This document shows positions 21,581 through 33,144 of a stretch of 64,000 bases of DNA, one piece after another (within the stretch, counting starts at the first letter, position 1; each line of letters begins with the position of its first letter). This stretch comes from Ehretia macrophylla (taxonomy: Eukaryota; Streptophyta; Magnoliopsida; Boraginales; Ehretiaceae). The DNA lies in the NCBI GenBank assembly GCA_037974665.1, contig CM075775.1:30695732-30759731 (forward strand). The letters are read 5' to 3'. Both the position numbers and the translations under genes were made by a program. The notes under the pieces were generated by a model that saw only the letters and a list, made by a program, of their open reading frames with translations, had not been told where the DNA came from and did not search any database.

Positions 21581-23833
21581 TATACGTATATAATCTTGCA
21601 TGTTGGATACTAATTGCAAAATAATTAAAATGTGAATATATTTAATAAATAAAATGAAAAAAGAGACAGACTTGTTATCACAAACTTATGTAAAATACAA
21701 TGAATGCATGCATTGAGGCTTGAATTTGATTCAGTTTCCTAAAAACTTAATTGCCCTACTATGGTATTTACGGTCACTGGCGGTAGTTTTCTATAATACA
21801 ACGATCGTTGTCTGACGGTAGGAGCACTTCAAATTGCTCAGAGTCCCTCTTTTAATGCAGAGTATGAATTTATGAAAATCTCTCTTGACAAAAAACCCAT
21901 GGGTATATATAAAGTTTTAGTGCTTGTTCGTAAAATGTATAAAAAAATTTCTAACTACTTACGCCCATAAGAAGGGAGGACAAACAACCCATGTTAAAGA
22001 CAATATCAATCCATGTGTAAACGTCTGCACAAGAGTTGGCCGTGGATCTTATCTTATAGATTATAGTAGGAACTGAACTAATATATCCTGAGAGAGTGCA
22101 AACAAACAAATAAGGTCGTTGGAAAAAGAAGAATAAGGATTGGGAACGTTTCTCGTCGTCAACTCCAGAAAGGACCATCCTATGGAGGGCTTTTTTCACC
22201 TGATCGAAAGAGGGGATGCTCTCCATTCCGTGTTCCTGTTGGCAAAATTTTTTGGAATAAAACTAATATAATTTTAACTAAAATTTAACACATTTATATA
22301 TTGTAATTTCTCATTCACAATTGAGGTTGTGGTTGTGGTTGGCCTTGAGAATTAACACCGTTTGAATTTTTTTTGGGAACCGTTTGAAGGGTAATTTGGC
22401 CTTTTTACAATGATTAGATAAAAACAAAAAAATACCATAAGTTTATCACTTGGTATTTTCTCTAATAGTATGGTTCTGATTTTGTGTGCGAAAGAATTCG
22501 AGATCAATTTTTGAAAAAGATACTTTCTTTTTTATATAATATAATATTGACTAAGGGCTCTCTTTAAATAAAAATAAATATAAAATAATCCCATAAATTT
22601 GATGATTCAAAATGAAAATTATAATCTCGCACTACGCATATATATGGATATACATCCTGACAGACTTCTGTGACGCACTAATGGCGGTAGCTATGCTACT
22701 GCTTTCTTCGATCATCATATCAAGACAAACCTAGGGGCTCTTCTAATTGTTGTTTGTTTTTGGTTTCAAGTATTGCAAAAATTTTATCTATGAGTTTCAC
22801 TGTTTATAAGAAGGATAAAACTATCAAACTATTTTTCAAGGAATTTTAAGAATTTATTGTTCCTAGAGTTGAAGATAAATAAAGAAAAAAATCATATGAA
22901 AACAATCACTTTTTCTAAGATGAACCAATAAAAAAAAATAAGTTTTGAGCATGAGAATTCATATAAGTTGTTACGAACGTACCAATATAGAGTTGAGAGC
23001 TAGCTTTATTTCTTGTCTTAGCACGAGGAGTTTGGAAACCCAATATAATGTAAACTCTCTCAAAAACATTGAAAAAGAGAACTAAGGGAAAAATCTCTCC
23101 TAAATTTGGAAAGGAAGAATCTATATATAAATCTCCCCTCTCAATTTTGACAGTTTTTTTTTCTTTTTTTGTGGCCACTTTCCTTTTTTTTTTTTTAATC
23201 TTTGTTTCCTTTTTCCATGTCGTTGTTTCTACAAACTTAAGTTCAATAATTAATCACAAATTTAAGCTCATGGATAATATTTGACTCGCAATTGAAAAGT
23301 TATTAATAATTACTTCTACTTATTTACGCATTAAAAGTGTGAATTAGTTCACCAAACGATGATAAATATCAAAATTTTAACCTATCAATATGCTCAAGCA
23401 CTAACTGTCACTTAGGTACAATAAATTTGGTCTGACCTTGGATAAATACACATTTTGATAATTAAGTTGGAAAGTCGCAAGTTTCACAATAATTGGAAGT
23501 TGTAGGTTTCGGAAAAAGGTAGGTCACTTAAAATTTGAAATATAAGAAGCTGTAAGAGTTTAGGGCAGTCTAACAAAGCAGAAAAGTTTTGCTGCGAAAG
23601 TATTCATTTGCCATTTTTTTTTTATGGGATGGCAGGGACTGTCGATGTTTTTTTTTTTTTTTTTCCCTTTTTAAATGCAGCACCAGATGAAAAGGCTTAA
23701 TTCAGACGAGCGTCCAAAATTTGAAATAACATCCAAAAACTTTGGCAATAACAAGTATAATTAACATAACTGCTGTTGCTAATCAAAAAGTGACTTATTG
23801 AAGCCAACATGGACAGTTGATGTTAGATGCTTT
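21581..23833. other. Gene-free AT-rich stretch
   Basis: Contains T-runs and short open frames without recognisable motifs, including a 91-codon hydrophobic frame at 22226-21951 (minus) that I could not assign. No defined repeat or RNA gene seen. Confidence 0.5.
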
Positions 23834-24285
23834 TGTTGTGTGATTTCTAACGCAAGTGCACATATCGTAACAAGTAATAAAGTAGTAAGTAAAGATCAAT
23901 CCCACGAGAACTGTATTATTAAGTACCGAAATTAATGTACCTCTAACTTTATTTGGACAATCACGAATTAAGAGTTTGTAACTAATGATTAAACAAATTA
24001 TAGAACTTATAAAAATAGCAATTAAAACAATCACGAAACTAACAAAAAATTATAATTCAATAATTAAGAGGCTCTAGGGATTTTAATTTCACCAAGATTA
24101 ATCATACTTGAAACTATTGATTTAAATCAATTGACGCCTATTCTCCACGTTGTCAGCAATTTCGCTAAGGTAAATATTAATTTTTCTTAAGTATCAATAA
24201 CCTATCCCAATAAGCAAGCTAATTATATCTCTGTGATAACTGTGAACTTATGGAACGCATTAAGCCCTAGAAATTCAAGCGCTTG
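23834..24285 (-). repeat. Truncated 3' LTR of Athila-like element
   Basis: Matches 34869 to about 35315 of the partner LTR (TGTTGTGTG inner end in plus view); similarity stops after AAATTCAAG and integrase C-terminal sequence follows, so part of the LTR and the 3' internal region are deleted. Confidence 0.85.
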
Positions 24286-24309
24286 TTTTAACGTCAACAG
24301 CTCGATAGA

Positions 24310-24609
24310 GCAATTTTTCATGACGAGTTAAGGTAGACAACAGTCTTGTACTTATCAAACTCATCATCCCGATAAGTCTTCAACCGTTGTTCGTTGACCT
24401 TGAACGTCCCTTTCTCTTAATGAATGACTTCCACAACACCATAAAGCAACACCTTAGTCACAACAAAAGGACCAGACCATCTTAACTTACGTTTTTCAGG
24501 AATCCGTGGGTTATAAAGAAGTGTTTGCTGCCCAGGAGAGAAATCTTTTCCCAAAACAGGTTTGTTATGCCACCCATTCATCTCTTTGTAACCTCTTGCT
24601 TTCTCATTC
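24310..24609 (-). pseudogene. Athila-like integrase C-terminus, downstream half
   Basis: On the minus strand the frame reads NEKARGYKEMNGWHNK, then LLYNPRIPEKRKLRWSGPF and TFKVNEQRLKTY, the C-terminal region of Athila integrases just before the pol stop. It joins in frame with 32398-32530 across the CACTA insertion (..GSCDEA / NEKARGY..). It contains a TAA where the family continues. Confidence 0.85.
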
Positions 24610-25339
24610 CACTACAAGAAAAAAAGGTTGAGGCGACGGTCAAAATCCGTAACCTAGCAGTAGCCAAATTAGGACGGGTGACCGCTAGGCTACTGAATCC
24701 TGTCCGTAGTAAAAAACCCCGTCGCCAAATTGATATTCCGTAGCCCATCCGTAGCCAATTTCGAAAATTAATTTGTATTTATTTTTTATAACTTCCGTAG
24801 CAAAATAGCCATAGTCCATCCGTAGCCAACTAAAATTTTGATTTTTTTAATTAATTATTAACATCCGTAGCAACTCCGTAGTCATTTTGGTCATAAATTG
24901 TTCGTAGCCCACGACTACGGATTGGTGTCCGTAGAATATCGGTAGCTCTTTTTTCGTAGCCAATCTGTAGTCCATCTGTAGCTAACTAAAATTTTAATTT
25001 TGTTATTATTTATCAACATCCGTAGCAAAACAGTAGCTATTTAGGTCGTAAATCGGTCGTCGCCCACGGCTACGGATTGTTATGGTAGGCAATCTGTAGA
25101 CTATTGTCGGAAAATATCCGTAGTCAATCCGTAGCCTTTTTTCGGTACATTGTTGTAGTTACTCCGTCGCTAATTAATTATTTAATTAAAAAAATTATAA
25201 ATATAAAAAATATATATTAACAAAAAAATTAAAAATACAAATTAATATTTACAAAAATTTTAATATTTACAATACGTTTATAATATTTACAAAAAAAAAC
25301 TAATACAAAAATAATATTAATTTATAAAAAAAAGCTAAA

Positions 25340-26440
25340 ATGATCTACTATTGTCTTCTAATCATCTCGCTCATATGGTTTTAATATCTGCAAAGCTTTC
25401 TTTTTCTCTTTTTGTACTTTCTCATACTTTTTCAAAGTCATCTCCTATTACACCACAAACAAATATGAATAAATAACACACAAATATTACTTGAAGATAT
25501 TTAGAACTGTTTAATTTATTAAATTCCTCATATACATATATATTGTCAAATTTCTTCTCCCGACACAATCTAACCAGTGAAATAGTATTAAAAAGACAGC
25601 AAAACCTCATGAGTTAGAAGAGAAAACAGTTAATAAGAAACTTGGAATCAGTCCAAGGCTTCTAGCAATAAATGTAATTAAATATCCCAATTAATATTTT
25701 GCGTATAGAAGTATCATTTGTATGAAATTACCTTATTATCTACCCTTCTAATATATAAATTATTCTTCGTATCACCAATGTCATTTGCATAAAATGGGAT
25801 ACGAGTTGGAGAAAATTGATGCATTCATATAGAAAAGAGAAATCCTACCACAGTTTGAACCATTGTAAATTAGATCTCCATAGTCCTTAACATGAATAGT
25901 TCAATCGGCAAACATATATGAAAAATATTCAGTCACGTTTCCTCCACCGAGTATGCATTTAGATACATCTGCACATCATAGCAAAACTATATTCAACGCC
26001 AATGAATTCATCCAAAATCTGTTAATTACTAAACAAAAAGCCTAAAAATTAATCTCATCAAGGTTGGTGTTATCTTATGCAAAGTGAAGCATGACTCATA
26101 ACACACGTCCCACAAATCAGTGCTAATATAATATATCTCATGATCCATACATGATATGTACATATGCCTAGTGACTAAATCACAGGAATAATATGAATCA
26201 CTTACAAATCCAGAAAACAAGCCTAGATTCTTCTTCAACACATGTGCCTAAGAAAGATAAACTATGATTAGGAAAAGCTAAAGAAAATGTGCAACTAAAG
26301 AAAAGTTTGAAAACACAGGGACATAAATACTTACAATACCATAACACTCAACTCCATATGAAGAAGGATTATCTTCTTCAATATCATCATTCCAATTCGA
26401 TAAAGGCCCGAATGGATCATCTCCACTCTTTTTTTAAATC
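25340..26440 (-). other. Possible exon remnants inside CACTA element
   Basis: On the minus strand, 26437-26336 reads DDPFGPLSNWNDDIEE.. and ends at a splice-like GTAAGT. About 26237-26203 lies between a TTAG and a GTAAGT (AHVLKKNLGLFSGF). A Lys-rich tail (KKYEKVQKEKKKALQ, stop) lies at 25443-25366. This could be debris of an element gene. I cannot assign it to a family. Confidence 0.3.
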
Positions 26441-26739
26441 TCAACAAAACCAATCCTAAATCACTTAACAAAAAAAATTTATTTAAGCACGTGATTCCAT
26501 TATTTCAATTCTAAATTAGCATGACTCCATTATTTCAATTCTAAATTAGCACGACTCTATTATTTCAACTCTAAATTAGCACATGACTTCATTATTTTCA
26601 TTTATAACAAAAGAATAACACCACTAACCAAATAATATTTGATAGTCGCTACATCGGCATTAACATATACATATTGAACTATAAGTGTAGTACATATTCA
26701 ACTCAAAACTATTTACCTATAGATAGAGATAGGAATATA

Positions 26740-27025
26740 GTGGTGGTACTCTTGGTAATAGTGCCATTGGTGGTGTTGATGATGTCGTTGATAGTGGTGA
26801 TGGGGACGGTACTCTTGGTGATGTCTTTGGTAGTGCCCTTATTAGTGATGATGAATAAAAATTAAATAAATAAATGAAAAAATCAATAAATTACAAATAA
26901 AATATAGATTATATATATATATACACACACACAAATATAAACTAGTATATTACACTACCTTTGATGGTGTTGGTGATGCCCTTGGTGGTGGTTGTTGGTG
27001 GTGATCGTGTCCTTGGTGTTAATGG
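26740..27025. repeat. GGT-rich minisatellite, first block
   Basis: Short imperfect units of the type CCTTGGTGGTGTTGGTG, interrupted by an AT-rich gap at 26850-26955. A similar block preceded by the same CTATTTACCTATAGA lead occurs at 28340-28565. Confidence 0.7.
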
Positions 27026-28233
27026 TGTCACATCCCGACCCAACCCTTTCATAGAAGTCAAGTCCGAACGCGACAATAATCGAACAAAGTCTTCCCTTGA
27101 TTACATACATTCCAATACCTGTACAATTATACTCAATGCCAACAACAAATACACAAAAACACCTTCTTGAACCTTTGCTTATGCATAACATGCTAAACAT
27201 AACATTTCTTCATAATAGGTCTATGTAAGCTTAGCAACATTTACAAGTCCAAGTAATTTAAAGTTCATGTATAGAAAGTTTCTAAGTCTCACAGTATTAG
27301 CTAGACCTTTCTTTAATCACAAGTTCTCAAGATAAATTACAATCCATAAAGCAAAGACTTTTTAAGTAAAAAAATAAGCTAAGTATGCTTTAGTTACATT
27401 TCCAAAGTGATTCATAAACTTGCAACTAAACTCTTTGATTTCCATAAGTCAAAAGCTATGATCTAACATGTGTATAATGGAACTTTGTTGCAAAACGAAC
27501 TATACAACTTGCAAAACATCATAATCCGATCGCTTAATTCAATATAACTCATAAGACATTCACAACCAATAATTCAATCGTTTCACATATCTAGTGATAG
27601 CAAAGTAGGCTACCACTTATAGTATTCACACATATTTTACCCATTTTCCGTTAGCAATTAACTTGCACGAGAGCACCATTAAGTTCACTTGGTAATCATT
27701 TTTAGCAATCTAACTAACTAACAACATAAACAAGTCATATTTCTACTTGAAATCCAAGGAAATTTACAAGATTCCAACTTTAGGCCTTATTTTGCAAGCA
27801 TGTATCATGTATATATGTTGTATGCAATGTATGTAGGCCAAAAATACTCATTCAAGCATTTTATCAAACATGTATTCAACATACTATACAACTATATCAA
27901 ACAACAACACTCACATAAAGTCTCTAACTTTCAACAATATTCTATATATGTACATCACATTTACTTCATAATAAACAACTTAGCATATGAATTCATAGCC
28001 CAATTCAACAATAAAGGCCAAACATATTTAAGTAGTATATTGCACTACCAAGTAACATTTCATATTGCACAACCAAATATGACTACAATACAGTATTTTT
28101 AATTGACGCAATATTTATGCCAAATATAATACCAAATATTTATGTCAAATATTGCTAAATAAAATTGAAATAAATATAAAATTAAGTACAAAAACTATAG
28201 ATTGGGCAAATAAAAATCACAAAATTCTCACAC

Positions 28234-28286
<53 letters not shown>

Positions 28287-28340
28287 TATATATACATATG
28301 TGTATAGTAGACAAAAAAGAGGAAAAATATAAACCCTAAA
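27026..28340. other. AT-rich interior of CACTA element
   Basis: No gene recognised. A (TA)n(CA)n microsatellite lies at about 28236-28288. The start at 27026, TGTCACATCCCGACCC, resembles a gypsy LTR end, but no matching right end or target copy was found. Confidence 0.5.
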
Positions 28341-28565
28341 CTATTTACCTATAGAAAAGAGAGAAGAAGATGGTGGTAATAGTAATGGTGCCCTTGGTGG
28401 TGGTGGTGGTGGTGGTACCCTTGGTGGTGTTGGTGGTGTTAATGGTACCCTTGGTGGTGGTTAGTGGTGGTAGTGGTACCTTTGGAAGTAGTGGTTGTGT
28501 CCTTGTTAGTAATGGTGCCATTGGTAGTAGTGATGATGGCTATGGTGGTGGTGGTTGGTGGTAGT
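28340..28565. repeat. GGT-rich minisatellite, second block
   Basis: Imperfect GGTGGTGGTGCCCTT-type units. Frames through it give runs of Gly or Val and are not treated as genes. Confidence 0.75.
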
Positions 28566-28779
28566 ACCTCAGAGAGAGAGAGAAAATAAACAAAAGTTCG
28601 TAGAGAGGGAGAAGAGAAGGAAAAAAATAGAGGAAAATGAATAACTTGAATAAATTTTCGTAGTTGTAGTTGAAAAAATAAATGCGGGCGACTGCCAAGC
28701 TACGGCCGTTCCGTAGCCAAACAACGCTTTCAACGCAGGCGACTGCCAGGCTATAACAATTCTGTAGCCAAACAACGTG

Positions 28780-28890
28780 CCGGAAGTGGGTACCGGCCGG
28801 CCGGCGCCCCCATCCAGCACGAGCCGAGGCCAGGTCTCTGCCTCAGCTCGTGCCGGATGAAGGCGCCGGCCGGTTGGTTCCTTCTTCCGG
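28780..28890. repeat. GC-rich 111-base hairpin
   Basis: Arms of about 50 bases (28780-28830 and 28840-28890) pair with a few mismatches around a short loop near 28835. Both arms contain GGCCGGCGCC and GCACGAGC. It is strikingly GC-rich against its AT-rich surroundings. Confidence 0.85.
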
Positions 28891-28959
28891 AGTGGGTGAC
28901 GGAATGGCTACGACTATTCCGTCGCCCGCATTGTTTGTCTACGGAATGGTCATAGCATG

Positions 28960-31820
28960 GCAGTAGCCAGTTGGCTACTGCTAGGCTACAGAAGAGTTGA
29001 AGTCCGTAGCCTAGTAGTAGCTAATTAGCTACTGCTGGGCTACGGAATACTTATATTATATATTCTAAATTGTTAATAGGTAGGAACAACGTATTAAAAC
29101 GTGTTAATATATTCATATTTTTTTTATTTATGAAGTTTAGACATAATGTGAGAGTTTTTGGACCACTAGATTGATTTTTAATTAACGTTAACGCAATGTT
29201 AAGTGAGGACATGACAAGTTTGATTTAAATGACTATTGATTTAAATGACTATTGATTTTTTATGAGATTTCTCTATAAAAATACGCACGTTAATGAAATA
29301 CGGACTAAGTTTATTTTTATTTGAAAAATTTACAACTCAAATGAAGTTTACTATGTTGTAGGTGCAATCGAAATTAAATAATTCAAATTAAAAATGATAA
29401 AGCTCAATTTTTTGTTAAAGTCCATAGCCTAGCAGTAGCCAATTGGCTACTGCTAGGCTACAGAATTCAGCAGTAGTCAATTGGCTACTGTTGGGCTACA
29501 TAATACTTATATTATATATTCTAACTTGTTAATAGGTAGAAACAACTTATCAAAACGTGTTAATATCTTCATATTTTTCTTATTTATGAAGTTTAGATAT
29601 AATATGAGAGTTTTTGGGCCACTAGATTGATCCTTAATTAACGTTAACACAATGTTAAGTGAGAATATGATAAGTTCGATTTAAACAACTATTGATTTTT
29701 TATGACATTTCTATATAAAAATATGCACGTTAATGAAATACGGACCAAGTTTATTTTTATTTGAAAAATTGGCAACTCAAATGAAGTTTACTATGTCCTA
29801 GGTGCATTCGAAATTAAATAATTCAAATTAAAAACGATAAAGCTCAATTTTTTGTTAAAGTCCGTAGCCTAGCAATAAACAATTGGCTATTGCTAGGCTA
29901 CGGAATTCAGCAGTAGCCAATTGGCTACTGCTGGACTACGGAAGAGTTGAAGTCCGTAGCCAAGCAGTAGCTAATTGGCTACTGCTGGGCTACGGAATAC
30001 TTATATTATAAATTATAACTTGTTAATAGGTATGAACAACGTATTAAAACGTGTTAATATCTTTATATTTTTCTTATTTATGAAGTTTAGACATAATGTT
30101 AGAGTTTTTGGACTACTAGATTGATCGTTAATTTACATTAACGTAATGTTAAGTGACGACATGACAAGTTCGATTTAAACGACTATTAATTTTCTATGAG
30201 ATTTCTCTATAAAAATACGCGTGTTAATTAAATATGGATCAAGTTTATTTTTATTGAAAAAATTTGCAAATCAAATAAAGTTTACTATATTGTAGATGAA
30301 ATCAATATTGCATAATTTAAACAAAAAATGATAAAGCTCAATTTTTTGTTAAAGTCCGTAGCTGAACAGTAGCCAATTGGCTACTGCTAGGCTATGGAAT
30401 TCAGCAGTAGCCAATTGGCTACTGCTGTGGTGTGGAAGAGTTGAAGTCCGTAGCCTAACAGTAGCCAATTGGCTACTGCTGTGGTGTGGAAGAGTTGAAG
30501 TCCGTAGCCTAACAGTAGGCAATTGGCTACTGCTGGGCTACGGAATACTTATATTATATATTCTAACTTGTTAATAGGTAGGAATAACGTATTAAAACAT
30601 GTTAATATCTTAATATTTTTCTTATTTATAAAATTGAGACATATTGTGAAAGTGTTCGGAACACTAGATTGAATGTTAATTAACGTTAATGCTATGTTAA
30701 GTGAGAACATGATAAGTTCGATTTAAATGACTATTGATTTGCTATGAGATTTCTCTACAAAAGTACTCACGTTAATGAAATATGAACCAAAATTATTTTT
30801 ATTTAAATAATTTGCAACTCAAGTGAAGTTTACTACGTTGTAGGTGCAATCAAAATTCCATAATTCAAATTAAAAATGATAAAACTCATTTTTTTTGTTA
30901 AAGTCCATAGTCTAACAGTAGCCAATTGGCTACTGCTGAATTTCGTAGCCCAGCAGTAGCCAATTGGCTACTGCTGGGCTACGGAATACTTATATTATAT
31001 ATTTTAACTTGTTAATAGATAAGAACAACGTATTAAAACGTGTTAATGTCTTCATATTTTTCTTATTTATGAAGTTTAGATATAATGTGAGAGTTTTTAG
31101 ACCACTAAATTGATCGTTAATTAACGTTAACGCATTGTTAAGTGAGGACATGACAAGTTCGATTTAAACTACTATTGATTTTTTTATGAGATTTCTCTAT
31201 AAAAATACGCACGTTAATAAAATACGGACCAAGTTTATTTTTATTTGAAAATTTTACAACTCAAATGAAGTTTACTATATTGGAGGTGCAATCAAAATTA
31301 AATTATTCAAATTAAAAACGATAAAGCTCAATTTTGCCAATTGGCTAGTGCTGGGCTACGGAAGAGTTGAAGTCCGTAGCCTAGCAGTAGCTAATTAGCT
31401 ACTGCTAGGCTACAGAATACTTATATTATATATTCTAACTTGTTAATAGGAAGGAATAACGTATTAAAATGTGTTAATATCTTCATATTTTTCTTATTTA
31501 TGAAGTTTAGACATAATGTGAGAGTTTTTGGACCACTAGATTGAACGTTAATTAACATTAACGCAATGTTAAGGGAGAACATGGTAAGTTCGATTTAAAC
31601 GACTATTGATTTTCTATGAGATTTCTCTATAAAAGTACTCACGTTAATAAAATACGGACCGAGTTTTTTTTTTTTTTTTGAAAAATTTGCAACTCAAGTG
31701 AAGTTTACTATGTTGTAGGTTCAATATAAATTCCATAATTCAAATTAAAAAAGATAAAATTTAGTTTTTTGTTAAAGTCTGTAGCCCAGTAGTAGCCAAT
31801 TGGCTACTGCTGGGCTACGG
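28960..31820. repeat. Tandem array of ~430-550 bp units with central palindromes
   Basis: The marker ACTTATATTATATATTCTAA or a close variant recurs at about 29048, 29505, 29998, 30546, 30986 and 31418. Each unit boundary holds one or more copies of the perfect palindrome CAGTAGCCAATTGGCTACTG or a near variant (exact at 29433, 29911, 30367, 30405, 30459, 30916 and 30954). Flanking CCGTAGCC arms extend some to 36-40 bases of perfect dyad (29425-29460, 30944-30983). Confidence 0.92.
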
Positions 31821-32397
31821 ACTTTGTTATTTTATTTTTTCCTATTTAATTAAAATATCCATATTTATTTTTTTAAAACATTTTTTTGAATAATATATAT
31901 AGTCCGTAGCCAATCCGTGGTTATTGGCCACTGCATGGCTACAGACTTTTTATGAATTTTCTTGCCAAATTAATTAAATAATCTGTAGTTAGTCCGTAGC
32001 AAATTTTTCACGGCTAGGCTACGAAATATTATTATTTATTTTTTTATTAATTGAAATTATTTTCCGTAGCGAATCCGTGGTTATTTGGCCACTGCATGGC
32101 TACGGATTTTTTTATAATTTATTTTTCAAATTAATTAAATAATCCGTAGCTAGTCCGTAGCAAAATGGCCACGGCTAGGCTACAGAATATTATTGTTTAT
32201 TTTTTTATTAATTAAAATTATTTTTCGTAGCTAATCCGTCGCAAAGTTTTGATGCCATTTCAACGGGGTCTAAGTTGGCTATTGCTGGGCTACGAAATTT
32301 GTTGCCCGTAGCAAATCCGTAGCTTGGCAGTAGCCAATTTACTACGGAAAAAATCTGTCGTCTAATTATGTCGCCCGCTCGTTGTTTTCTTGTAGTG

Positions 32398-32530
32398 TTC
32401 GCTTCATCACAGGATCCTTCTAACTTATTTAATTGGAATAATTCTTTCTCACCCACTGTTTGTACACCCATATTAGTTGTTTAGCAGACCAATATTTATT
32501 GTGCTTCAATCCTACCGGAACAAAAGAATC
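32398..32530 (-). pseudogene. Athila-like integrase C-terminus, upstream half
   Basis: Minus-strand reading contains HNKYWSAKQL and, after a frameshift, ELFQLNKLEGSCDEA, which continues in frame at 24609 once the CACTA element is taken out. Confidence 0.8.
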
Positions 32531-32559
32531 ATTTTGTAACAAGCTAGCCTCCAAGAGAT

Positions 32560-33010
32560 CCAATTGACCCCCATAATTAGACACTATAGCTTGTATGACA
32601 TCAATGTGAAAACAACTATCACTCGTTTCTGGGTACTTGTGAGTTTTGAAAACATTAAAAGTTACCTCTTCTTCTTGTACTCACAATCGAAGCTCATCCT
32701 TTCGAACATCATTAAGTGTTCCCCCAATTGCAAGGAAAGGTCTTCCAAGAATGATAGGAATTTCATTGTCTTCCTCCATATCGAGCACTATAAAATCTGC
32801 AGGAAAGATAAATTTATCAGCTTTGACAAGCACGTCTTCAATGACTCACTTGGGATGCTTTAACGAGTGATCAACTAACTGTAATGTTACAGTTGTAGGC
32901 CTTGCCCCTCCTAAACCAAGCTTCCTGAAAATAGATAAAGACATTAAATTAATACTAGCACTTAAATCACACAAAGCTCGCTAAAAAACAACATTGCCAA
33001 TTTCACATAG
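32560..33010 (-). pseudogene. Athila-like protease segment
   Basis: Minus-strand reading gives RALCDLSASINLM (about 32980), where the family has a DLGAS active-site motif; here Gly is Ser. It continues with [34 protein letters not shown] and [10 protein letters not shown] (about 32730). A stop precedes RALCD. RT does not follow: the sequence jumps to integrase near 32530. Confidence 0.85.
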
Positions 33011-33144
33011 AATATTAAAACTCCTTCGATTTTTGAGTTTTTGTGATAACTTCTTTTGTAAAATACCGCTGCACTCTTCAGTAAGAGCAACTGTCTCATA
33101 TTCTTCAAGCTTTCTCTTGTTTAAAAAAATATCCTTCATAAACT

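Larger units (their letters stand above)
24610..32397. mobile_element. CACTA (En/Spm-type) transposon, non-autonomous
   Basis: Left end CACTACAAGAAAA, right end TTTTCTTGTAGTG (13-base perfect terminal inverted repeat), with the 3-base target copy TTC on both sides (24607-24609 and 32398-32400). It is 7788 bases long. CCGTAGC-type motifs crowd both ends in both orientations, as CACTA subterminal transposase-binding repeats do. No TNP2 transposase could be read inside. The interior holds a GGT-rich minisatellite, a GC-rich hairpin and an array of about 460-base repeats with palindromes. It must depend on transposase supplied elsewhere. Confidence 0.93.

Noticed and set aside
21951-22226. 91-codon minus-strand frame with hydrophobic stretches
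   Set aside because: No recognisable family, no support from neighbours or repeats; could arise by chance.
22915-23284. Overlapping frames on both strands in a T-rich region
   Set aside because: Translations are Lys/Phe-rich from homopolymer runs; no motif.
27026-28340. Nested solo LTR starting TGTCACATCCCGACCC
   Set aside because: No convincing CA-ended partner with a 5-base target copy was found.
28370-28564. Val/Gly-rich frame in the GGT tract as a glycine-rich protein
   Set aside because: Low-complexity minisatellite; every frame gives a monotonous product.
28960-31820. CRISPR-like array
   Set aside because: Units are 430-550 bases with palindromic junctions inside a CACTA transposon in a plant genome; no short repeat-spacer pattern or cas genes.
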